From positions 1-49,152 of the forward strand of contig JAAUPI010000006.1 in assembly GCA_012035135.1 (NCBI GenBank): a stretch of DNA of 49,152 nt, given 5' to 3'. The position numbers and the translations under genes are program-made. The notes under the pieces are model-generated. The model was not told where the DNA came from, made no database searches, and saw only the letters and a list, made by a program, of their open reading frames with translations. Shown here piece by piece: positions 17,211 through 25,125 of the stretch (within the stretch, counting starts at the first letter, position 1; each line of letters begins with the position of its first letter). Source of the DNA: Microcoleus sp. CSU_2_2 (GTDB lineage: Bacteria > Cyanobacteriota > Cyanobacteriia > Cyanobacteriales > Microcoleaceae).

Positions 17211-19214
17211 ATGTCTGCCAATAAGCTACTCCTAAAATTTGCCAGACGATACCCAGGCAGGATTTTGTTGACTGTGATGCTGGGCTTTTCTGGGGCTTTA
17301 TTCAACGGTATTAGCACTACTTTGATTGTACCAGTGCTTTTAAGTTTTTTGGAGGAAGCTGTCGAGCTGCGTGGCGCTCCACCTCTACTTCAAACTCTGA
17401 TGTATCCGTTTGAGGGAATGCCTCAAAATCATCGTTTGTTGTTGATGACAGTGGCAATTGTTATGGCAATTACTTTGAAGAACCTAGCGAGTTATGCCAA
17501 TACTTTAGTAGCTACTTCTCTGACACGCTCTTTGACTTTTGATTTGCGAGAAGCAGGTTTGCGGTTGTTACTAGATGTGGATTTAGATTTTTACTCAAAA
17601 ACTAAAGTAGGGGATTTAATTAATAGATTGGGTGGAGAAGTTGGTCGAACTGCTAGTGCAGTTGGCACGGCTATAGGAATGTTTACGACCTCAATTACTG
17701 TTTTGGTGTTTGTGGGTTTGCTATTTTCAATATCGTGGAAACTGACGTTGACATCTACAGTTTTATTAGCGTTAGTCTCTTGGACAAATCAATACATTAT
17801 TAACCGTTCTAAACATTTTGGTCAGATGCTATCTGAGATGTCTAAAGATTATTCAGTTAGGGTACTGGAAACCATGACTGGGATTCGGTTGGTGAAGTCA
17901 ACGGGGAACGAAGAAAAGGAGTATCAACGGATCAAGCAGTTAATTCAAAGGCGAGAAAAAGCGGATTTTCAAGCTCAAGTCAACTATGCAGCGATCGCCC
18001 CAATTAATGAAGTTGTTAATTTGATAGTTATTCTTTTGATTGTATTTATAGGTCGGACAATCTTTGCGAATGAAATAGAGTCTATTTCGACTGTTTTACT
18101 GACTTATTTATTGGTGCTGTTTCGGCTAATTCCTCTGATTTCTCAGTTAAATAGCGCGCGCAGTCAATTTGCTAATACGTCGGCTAGTGTAGATGTTGTA
18201 AATGATTTTTTAAGGTGCGACGACAAACCATTTATGCTGAATGGAACAGTACCATACACTCACTTGCGATCGGGAGTTCATTTTAACAATTTATCTTTTA
18301 GCTATCCCAATCATAAAACTTTAGTTCTTAAAGGAATCGATTTATTTTTGCCTCAAGGCACTACTTTAGCTTTGGTAGGAAGTTCTGGTTCTGGCAAGTC
18401 AACTTTAGCAGATTTACTGCCGAGATTTTACGATCCTACTGAAGGTTATATCTCGATCGACGGTACTGATTTGCGCGAATATGAGCTGAAAAGTCTCAGA
18501 AAAGCGATGGGAATTGTTAGCCAAGATACGTTTTTGTTTAATGCTTCGGTGCGCGATAACATAGCTTATGCAAGGCAAGAAGCGACTGATGAGGAAATTG
18601 TGGAAGCCGCTAAAGGAGCTAATGCTTACGAGTTTATCGAACAGTTGGCGAATGGTTTGGATACTCAAATTGGCGATCGGGGCGTGATTTTGTCGGGAGG
18701 GCAGCGTCAGAGAATTTCTATTGCTAGAGCCCTGCTGCAAAACCCAGAAATTTTAATTTTAGATGAAGCAACGAGTTCGCTGGACACTCTTTCGGAAAGG
18801 TACGTGCAAGAGGCGATCGAGAAATTGAGTTACGATCGCACTACTTTAGTAATTGCACACCGTCTCTCGACAGTCCAAAAAGCCGATAAAATTGCCGTGA
18901 TCGATCGAGGACAAATAGTAGAAATTGGCTGTCACGAAGAATTGCTCACCAAAGGAGGTTACTATACTCGCTTGTATTCTATGCAATTTGCAGAAGAAAC
19001 CGCTCGCGATGAAGCTTTAATTAGAGGTTCTTACGAAATTCGCACCCGCTTGACTCCGATGATTGCTTTCCTCAAGTTGCTAGTTGATGAAATGGTAGAT
19101 TCTCCCGAAGAAAGGGACGAGTTAATTAGAGAATCTTTTCACTCTGCTGCTAATATTCTCAAAACTTTAGAATTTATTGAATGTACTATTAAACGTCAGA
19201 CTGTTAAAAGGTAG
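17211..19214 (+). CDS. ABC exporter (fused permease-ATPase) with HisKA-like tail
   Basis: 667 residues. Residues 1-330 are six transmembrane helices with exporter loops; 340-590 are the ATPase with Walker A VGSSGSGKST, signature LSGGQRQR, Walker B ILILDEATSSLD and the H-loop IAHRLST. The MsbA-like layout and the glycan context suggest flipping a lipid-linked oligosaccharide or glycolipid. After the ATPase comes an extra segment (607-667) SYEIRTRLTPMIAFLKLLVD, then SPEERDELIRESFHSAANIL, strongly like the HisKA dimerisation helix pair of cyanobacterial histidine kinases, with tyrosine 608 where the phosphorylated histidine would be. The tail may dimerise or sense, not phosphorylate. About 210 non-coding bases separate it from the upstream gene. 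Confidence 0.9.
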   Translation: MSANKLLLKFARRYPGRILLTVMLGFSGALFNGISTTLIVPVLLSFLEEAVELRGAPPLLQTLMYPFEGMPQNHRLLLMTVAIVMAITLKNLASYANTLVATSLTRSLTFDLREAGLRLLLDVDLDFYSKTKVGDLINRLGGEVGRTASAVGTAIGMFTTSITVLVFVGLLFSISWKLTLTSTVLLALVSWTNQYIINRSKHFGQMLSEMSKDYSVRVLETMTGIRLVKSTGNEEKEYQRIKQLIQRREKADFQAQVNYAAIAPINEVVNLIVILLIVFIGRTIFANEIESISTVLLTYLLVLFRLIPLISQLNSARSQFANTSASVDVVNDFLRCDDKPFMLNGTVPYTHLRSGVHFNNLSFSYPNHKTLVLKGIDLFLPQGTTLALVGSSGSGKSTLADLLPRFYDPTEGYISIDGTDLREYELKSLRKAMGIVSQDTFLFNASVRDNIAYARQEATDEEIVEAAKGANAYEFIEQLANGLDTQIGDRGVILSGGQRQRISIARALLQNPEILILDEATSSLDTLSERYVQEAIEKLSYDRTTLVIAHRLSTVQKADKIAVIDRGQIVEIGCHEELLTKGGYYTRLYSMQFAEETARDEALIRGSYEIRTRLTPMIAFLKLLVDEMVDSPEERDELIRESFHSAANILKTLEFIECTIKRQTVKR

Positions 19215-19359
19215 TCAGTTGACACTTGAGTGTTGACCCTTCGACTACGCGAGCGGGCAGGCAGTTGACAGTTGATAGGAAAGCAGTCATTAGACATTTT
19301 CATAAAATAATCTGAAACCCTTTTCCTGTCTGGACAAAACCTGAATTTACTGTTTAACT

Positions 19360-20550
19360 ATGTCTAAATACTATGTTTTTTTTACCAGAAATGTCTTACC
19401 AAAACCTAATGTAGCTAGCTTAGTTCAAGTTGCTCATTCTGCAAATGCCGCAGCAAACCTCGGTTTACCAGCAGTTTTGGTATATCTGGGCAAGGGATGG
19501 AATGCTTTGAATCCGGTTGATTTAATTCGTCCCTTTCAACCACGAAAACCGGATGAAAAACTTGCCAAAATATACAATCTTCAAGATCAATTAAAAGTAG
19601 CAGCTTTACCGATGCCGTGGCCGATCGATCTTTTTGACAGCAAGTGGACGAGTTCCAGTACAATAGTCTCAAAATACTACTTACCCATTCACCTGCTGAA
19701 ATCCACTCAAATCGTCCACACCCGCGATTGGAACTTTGTCAAAGCAGCAATTAAAAACGGCATTCCCGCTATCTACGAACAGCATCACCACGAATCCAAG
19801 CAATTTGAGCCGGAAATTGTCAGCAATCCTCTGTTTCAGATTGCTGTAACTGTTGCCGATACAGTGCGAGATAGCATGATTCAAAATGGAATGCCGCCGG
19901 AAAAAGTAATTATGCTGCACAATGGTTTTAATCAATTATTTCTCGCCAGACAAACAGAAAATGCCCAAATTTGGCGGCAGCAATTATTAATAGATGAACG
20001 CGAACACTTGGCAGTTTATGCGGGAGGGCTTTATCCGTTTAAAGGAGTCGATATGTTGGTGGATGTAGCGAAAGAATTGCCGGGAATTCAATTTGCGATC
20101 GCAGGCGGCGATTCATCCCAAGTAATAGCATACCAACAATTAGCCAAATCCCAGCAAGTTAACAACATCAAATTTCTCGGCTACCTCCCGCAAAATCAAC
20201 TTGCTAGCTTGCTGCAAGCCGCCGATGTTTTAACTCACCCGCACTGTTTGACAGAAGCTGCGATGTTTACATCTCCCTTAAAATTCTTCGATTATATGGC
20301 ATCGGGAACACCGATTATTGTGACGGAAATTCCATCTTTGCTTGAGTTTAAATCGGGGAATATCGCTGCGATTTGGTGCGCACCGGATAATCCGCATCAG
20401 TTTGCAGAAAGTATTCAAAGTAGTTTAGCAAAATATCCGAGAAAGGTCGAAGGTTATGCAGAAACTATGGATTTTGTCAAGCAATTTTCCTGGGAAAATA
20501 GGATCGAGAAAATTTTGAGTTATGTGGAAGAGTCCGTGTTCATCCGGTAA
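19360..20550 (+). CDS. GT4-family glycosyltransferase
   Basis: 396 residues of GT-B fold. N-domain: KYYVFFTRNVLPKPNVASLV, ALPMPWPIDLF, QIVHTRDWNFVKAAIK. C-domain: LAVYAGGLYPFKGVDMLVDV, QFAIAGGDS, NIKFLGYLPQNQLASLLQAADVL and AAMFTSPLKFFDYMASGTPIIVTEIPS, all standard GT4 donor-site elements. Cytoplasmic or membrane-peripheral. It follows the ABC exporter by about 145 bases and precedes the GT10-like gene; sugar specificity is not apparent. Confidence 0.8.
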   Translation: MSKYYVFFTRNVLPKPNVASLVQVAHSANAAANLGLPAVLVYLGKGWNALNPVDLIRPFQPRKPDEKLAKIYNLQDQLKVAALPMPWPIDLFDSKWTSSSTIVSKYYLPIHLLKSTQIVHTRDWNFVKAAIKNGIPAIYEQHHHESKQFEPEIVSNPLFQIAVTVADTVRDSMIQNGMPPEKVIMLHNGFNQLFLARQTENAQIWRQQLLIDEREHLAVYAGGLYPFKGVDMLVDVAKELPGIQFAIAGGDSSQVIAYQQLAKSQQVNNIKFLGYLPQNQLASLLQAADVLTHPHCLTEAAMFTSPLKFFDYMASGTPIIVTEIPSLLEFKSGNIAAIWCAPDNPHQFAESIQSSLAKYPRKVEGYAETMDFVKQFSWENRIEKILSYVEESVFIR

Positions 20551-20654
20551 TTTAAAAATCCGTAGGAGCGGGTTTTACCAACCATAATCGCCTCTGATCA
20601 ATAATCTCATAAACCCGCCCCGCCCACACGCGAAAACCCGATTTATCATTAAAA

Positions 20655-21611
20655 ATGCACCCCAAAATCATCGGCACAATCACCACCTACCCAGGCATGA
20701 ACCAAAGCGACTGGCTGTGGCAGCAAAGCCCTGACAATTTCGGGCAATGGGGTAACATTCAAATGCTAGCCAATCACCCAGAACCAGATTTTCTACTCAT
20801 GTATCAATTCGACTTTCCCAAACCGCAAAAAGAGCGATCGTGGCTCGACAAAATCCGCCGCCCCAGCCCTGAAAATCCAGAAAATAAGATTCGAGAAAAA
20901 TTGCGTGGCGTCCCCAAAGAACGCATAATTTACCTAATCCGCGAGCCACCTTTACCAGAAGTTATTGAAATTACCAAAGCCAACTATGAACAAGCAAAAC
21001 TTTACTGCGGTTACATTTCCGGGCCAGACGATTTCGCGCCAACACCCAATTATATGCCCGCGATTTGGTATCATTCTAACTCATTCCGAGAATTGAACGA
21101 AATGCCCGCGCCGCCGAAAACAAAATCCTGTTCTTGGATTACATCTGGCGTCAGTCGCAGCGTTAATCATCGCCACCGATTAGACTTCATCAAATTGCTG
21201 CAAGAACAAGAAGTAAATTTTGACCTTTACGGGCGAAACTTGCCAAATTGGGCGTGCGGAAACGGCACTGTGAACAATAAATGGCACGCCGTCGCACCAT
21301 ACTATTACAACTTAGCCATTGAAAATTATGCCGACAACGATCGGTATGTCAGCGAGAAACTTTGGGATGCCTTATTAGCTTGGTGTTTGCCAATTTATTA
21401 CGGCGGTGCGGCGGCGGATAAATTGTTACCGGCGGGGAGTTTTCTGCGGCTTCCCACTTTGGATGAGCAAGGAGTAGAATTTATTCAAGAGGTGATTGCA
21501 ACCCCGGATTATTGGCATGAAGCGAGAGAGAAAATTGCCGAAGCCAGACAAATCATTCTTCATGAATTGAACTTGCTCAATTGGCTGTCTAATTTTGCAT
21601 CTCAGGAATAG
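20655..21611 (+). CDS. GT10-like (fucosyltransferase-fold) glycosyltransferase
   Basis: 318 residues. The C-terminal half has the GT10 signature YNLAIENYADNDRYVSEKLW followed by DALLAWCLPIYYGG, as in alpha-1,3/1,4-fucosyltransferases, and the preceding SRSVNHRHRLDFIKLLQEQ and VNFDLYGRNLPNW fit the same fold. So a GDP-fucose or related GDP-sugar is the likely donor; no fucose-synthesis genes (gmd, fcl) lie in the window. Last gene of the glycan island, followed by an insertion-sequence end. Confidence 0.75.
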   Translation: MHPKIIGTITTYPGMNQSDWLWQQSPDNFGQWGNIQMLANHPEPDFLLMYQFDFPKPQKERSWLDKIRRPSPENPENKIREKLRGVPKERIIYLIREPPLPEVIEITKANYEQAKLYCGYISGPDDFAPTPNYMPAIWYHSNSFRELNEMPAPPKTKSCSWITSGVSRSVNHRHRLDFIKLLQEQEVNFDLYGRNLPNWACGNGTVNNKWHAVAPYYYNLAIENYADNDRYVSEKLWDALLAWCLPIYYGGAAADKLLPAGSFLRLPTLDEQGVEFIQEVIATPDYWHEAREKIAEARQIILHELNLLNWLSNFASQE

Positions 21612-21660
21612 CACACTAAGTACGGCAGAAGCCAAAGCCGAAGTCATGCTCATATTTTCG

Positions 21661-21740
21661 GAGTTGCGGTGGAGCCTAGATGCAAGCCCCCACGCTCTGC
21701 GGTACTCCGTGAGCGTGGTGGGTAATTGACGTGTTAATTT
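21661..21740 (+). mobile_element. Solitary IS200/IS605-type right end (possible omega-RNA end)
   Basis: A stem formed by CCCCCACGCTC (21687-21697) and GAGCGTGGTGGG (21711-21722) preceded by GCAAG and followed by TAATTGACG looks like the 3' end of cyanobacterial IS200/IS605 elements, where the tnpB-associated RNA ends. No tnpA or tnpB remains beside it: it is a decayed or solo end, between the GT10 gene and dnaK (converging). It might also work as the terminator between them. The assignment is from memory of such ends, not a search. Confidence 0.45.
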
Positions 21741-23807
21741 CTAGACAAAAGGATTCATATCGTCAACCTCAGGTTCAGGAACCTTCGGTTTTTGTTTTGC
21801 CTGTCGATTTGGCAGTTTTTCGCGCTGTGGTTCCGGCTGCGGTTTTGGCTGCGGTTTTGGCTGCGGTTCCGGCTGCGGTTCTGGCGTCATCAGCGACTCT
21901 GCTGGCGGTAGGATGATTTCGTCGGTAGCTGCAACCTCCTCTACTTCTGGCACGATCTCGTCTTCAAGCGAGGTAGATGACACGGCTACGCCACTACGCG
22001 CTTGTTCGTAGACAGCAGTGCCGAGCGAGTACAACAGTTGCTTGAAAGATTCGATTTGCTGGGCGAGAGCGTCGCCTGTGATGTCGGGGTTAGCGACGGA
22101 TGCGCGTAAAGCTGCTGCTTCTTGTTGAGCTTCAGCCTTGAGTTCTTCGCTGAGCAATTGCGCGTTTGCTTTTAATGTGACATCACAATTATAGACCAGG
22201 GTGTCGGCTTGATTTTTGAGTTCGACTAGTTGGGCGCGCTGGATGTCTTCATCAGCGTAAAGTTCTGCTTCTTGCCGCATCCGCTCGACTTCGGTTTCTG
22301 TCAAGCCGCCAGTGTTGCTAATTTGGATGCTTTGTTCTTTTCCGGTTCCCTTGTCTTCCGCCGCCACTTTGAGAATGCCGTTAGCATCGATTTCAAAGGT
22401 AACTTCGATTTGAGGGACGCCACGGGGGGCTGGGGGAATGCCTTTGAGCAGGAACTTGCCCAGACTTTTGTTATCTTTGACCAATGCCCGTTCGCCTTGG
22501 AGGACGTGAATTTCCACCGAGGTTTGCCCGTCTGCCGCCGTGCTGTACATTTGCGATCGACTGGTTGGGATAGTTGTATTGCGCTCAATGACTTTAGTGA
22601 ACACCCCGCCCAAGGTTTCGAGTCCCAGGGAGAGGGGAGTCACGTCTAGCAGCAACAAGTCTTTAACTTCGCCACCCAAAACCCCAGCTTGAATTGCCGC
22701 GCCTACGGCTACAGCTTCGTCGGGATTGACCGATTTATCGGGAGATGCGCCTCCAAAATACTTGCTAATTGCTCCTTGAACTGCCGGAATCCGAGTTGAC
22801 CCTCCTACTAAAATAATTCGATCGATATCTTTTGGAGTCAGATTTGCGTCTTTGAGGGCTTGAGTCACTGGGTCGATCGTCGCTTGCACTAAATGAGCAA
22901 CCAGTTGTTCAAAATGAGCTTTAGAAAGCTCCATTTCCAGATGCTTCGGCCCTTTGTCGTCAGAGGAGATGAACGGCAAATTGATTGAGGTCGATTGGGA
23001 GAGAGAAAGTTCGATTTTCGCCTTTTCCGCAGCTTCTCGAAGGCGCTGCAAGGCCATTTTATCTGTGGAGAGATCGCTTCCTTCTTGATTGCGGAAAGCT
23101 TCCACCAGCCACTGGACTATGCAGTTGTCAAAGTCATCTCCTCCCAGATGGTTGTTACCTGCGGTAGCGTTAACTTCAAAAATTCCATCTCCCAGTTGCA
23201 GGATCGAAACGTCGAAAGTACCGCCACCCAGGTCAAATACCAAGATTTTCTGTTCGATATTTTGCTTGTCCAACCCGTAGGAAAGGGCGGCCGCCGTCGG
23301 TTCGTTGACGATGCGCAGGACTTCTAAACCTGCGATCGTGCCAGCGTCTTTAGTAGCTTGTCGCTGAGCGTCTGTGAAGTAGGCGGGCACAGTAATCACG
23401 GCTTGGGTAACAGGTTGTCCCAAATAAGCTTCAGCATCTTGCTTGAGCTTTTGGAGTACCATTGCCGAGATTTCCTGGGGGGTATGAACCTTGTTCCGAA
23501 TTTGGACGTTAACGGTGTCGTCTTTGCCTTTTATGCAGTTATAGGGAGTTCGAGATCTTTCTTCTTCCGTGTCGTCCCACCGCCGGCCGATAAATCGTTT
23601 GATGCTGTAGACAGTATTGACGGCATTAGTTACAGCTTGACGCTTGGCCAGTTGACCTACTAAGCGATCGCCCCCCTTGCCAAACCCTACTATACTCGGA
23701 GTTGTGCGACCGCCCTCAGAATTGGCGATCACAACGGGTTTACCGCCTTCTAACACAGCTACGCAACTGTTGGTCGTGCCTAAGTCAATGCCAATGACTT
23801 TTCCCAT
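21741..23807 (-). CDS. dnaK: Molecular chaperone DnaK (Hsp70)
   Basis: 688 residues. ATPase domain: [38 protein letters not shown]; substrate-binding domain from about 390 ([14 protein letters not shown]). The helical lid is followed by an unusual C-terminus rich in proline-glutamine pairs ([23 protein letters not shown] repeat at about 21824-21886), ending DDMNPFV; this replaces the usual glycine-rich or acidic end. It is a DnaK2-type protein, working with DnaJ and GrpE; no dnaJ follows in the window. The grpE locus lies 130 bases upstream on the same strand and is frame-disrupted. Confidence 0.95.
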   Translation of the reverse strand: MGKVIGIDLGTTNSCVAVLEGGKPVVIANSEGGRTTPSIVGFGKGGDRLVGQLAKRQAVTNAVNTVYSIKRFIGRRWDDTEEERSRTPYNCIKGKDDTVNVQIRNKVHTPQEISAMVLQKLKQDAEAYLGQPVTQAVITVPAYFTDAQRQATKDAGTIAGLEVLRIVNEPTAAALSYGLDKQNIEQKILVFDLGGGTFDVSILQLGDGIFEVNATAGNNHLGGDDFDNCIVQWLVEAFRNQEGSDLSTDKMALQRLREAAEKAKIELSLSQSTSINLPFISSDDKGPKHLEMELSKAHFEQLVAHLVQATIDPVTQALKDANLTPKDIDRIILVGGSTRIPAVQGAISKYFGGASPDKSVNPDEAVAVGAAIQAGVLGGEVKDLLLLDVTPLSLGLETLGGVFTKVIERNTTIPTSRSQMYSTAADGQTSVEIHVLQGERALVKDNKSLGKFLLKGIPPAPRGVPQIEVTFEIDANGILKVAAEDKGTGKEQSIQISNTGGLTETEVERMRQEAELYADEDIQRAQLVELKNQADTLVYNCDVTLKANAQLLSEELKAEAQQEAAALRASVANPDITGDALAQQIESFKQLLYSLGTAVYEQARSGVAVSSTSLEDEIVPEVEEVAATDEIILPPAESLMTPEPQPEPQPKPQPKPQPEPQREKLPNRQAKQKPKVPEPEVDDMNPFV

Positions 23808-23937
23808 AGCGCCTCATCGCGTGTGCAATTTGAAGCGTTGAGGCAATCGATTTTTGGGGACGATCGCGCTGCAACGTTTCTTGAATTTGAACCAGACCCC
23901 TGCTTCATCTTGAGGAATCCAGTAGCTTGTATCCCGA

Positions 23938-24731
23938 TTAACTTTCCGAACTATCGAGATTTTCATCTGAGGCTACCACAGATAGTCCAGCGGCTGCAAC
24001 TTTAACTTTAGCGTGCCGCAAAACGCGATCGCCCAGAGTATAGCCTCGTTCTAGTTCTTGAATGACAGTTCCTTCCTCGTACTCGTCAGTAGGTTCGCTG
24101 AGCAAAGCTTCGTGGAGGTTGGGGTCAAACTGTTCGCCTTCAGGACGCATCGGGGAAACTCCGATTTGCTTGAGGCAGTCTACCATTGCTTGTAAACGCT
24201 TTGGTAGCTTTTGTGCATATTCATTTCGCCGTCGGTTTGCGGCTTGAGGTGCGATCGAGCACGCTCGAAATTGTCGATTACTGGCAACAGCGGTTTAACC
24301 GTGACACACCTTGCCTGTAAATCTAACTCTTCTTTTTCCTTTTGAGTGCGTCTGCGGAAGTTGTCAAAATCTGCTGCTAGGCGCAGATTTTGATTTTTCA
24401 GATCTTCTAGTTGAGTTGCCATCGCTTGCAACTGAGTTTTTAAAGCCTGTTTTTCATCAATTGCTTGTGCCAATTCCCTGTTTAACAACTCCTGGGCATC
24501 AGCCGTCGGGCTGGTGCTGGAAGTACCCGTACCTGTTTCCCCAGATGTGTTAGCTGGCGGCTGAGAACTTTGATAAGCTTGAGCAAGTTCCAATTCCCAA
24601 TCGGCTGCTTCATTCGAGTTGGCTGGCGAGTTGGCAGATGTCGGCGGATTTTCGCCAGACATTGGTGAACCCTCTGGAGTTTCCCCCGTTGGGCTAGGAT
24701 TTTGATATTGCTGTTTTTCCTCGTCAATCAT
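23938..24731 (-). pseudogene. grpE: Nucleotide exchange factor GrpE, split by a frameshift
   Basis: Two frames together make one GrpE. The first (ATG 24731 to TAG at 24182-24180) carries the disordered N-terminus, the long dimerisation helix (LKTQLQAMATQLEDLKNQNL) and FDNFRRRTQKEKEEL, ending [11 protein letters not shown]. The second (ATG 24186 to 23938) begins [21 protein letters not shown] and carries the beta-domain that touches DnaK ([17 protein letters not shown]). Adding one base where CAATGG reads as CAAATGG rejoins them. ATG of the second and TAG of the first overlap as ATGGTAG, which would allow reinitiation. GrpE is normally needed with DnaK, so a sequencing error, a recent mutation or a functional split are all possible. 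Confidence 0.85.
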
Positions 24732-25125
24732 AAATAGCTGCACGACAGAACCCTATCAATTCTATCAGTCCCGCCCTCCCTGTAGTATTTGCTGGCCAAA
24801 AACTCTGCCTCCTCCTCATCTGCGGTTTCGATGGAAAACCAGATCGGGCGCTGCCCAAGCACAGACGATCGATCGAAATATATCTCAAAAGACCGATCGC
24901 ACGGTTAGGTAAAAGCTATCATCACAACAGAACATAGGCAATATTTAACCTAGTACAGCTAATCGTGCCACCACCGATCGCGCTAACTTGACCGAAAAAT
25001 TTCACAATATAGACTTATCGTTGGAAAGCGACACACCCCGCCCCGCTTTCCTCTCCCGGTACGAGCAATCCCCCTGTGGGTGTCCTGACGCTATAACGGG
25101 AGTCTCCCGCGGGTTAATCAAGTAA
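24732..25125. other. Divergent intergenic region grpE / pilB with leader hairpins
   Basis: 394 bases. An 8-bp stem GGAAAGCG (25023-25030) / CGCTTTCC (25044-25051) lies about 75 bases before pilB, followed by a short CGGGAG/CTCCCG inverted pair near 25097-25109. They could structure the pilB 5' leader. No promoter boxes stand out, and no heat-shock CIRCE element (TTAGCACTC-type repeat) is seen before grpE. Confidence 0.4.

Noticed and set aside
21731..21916. Alanine/valine-repeat frame ([15 protein letters not shown])
   Set aside because: Antisense reading of the proline-glutamine repeat in dnaK.
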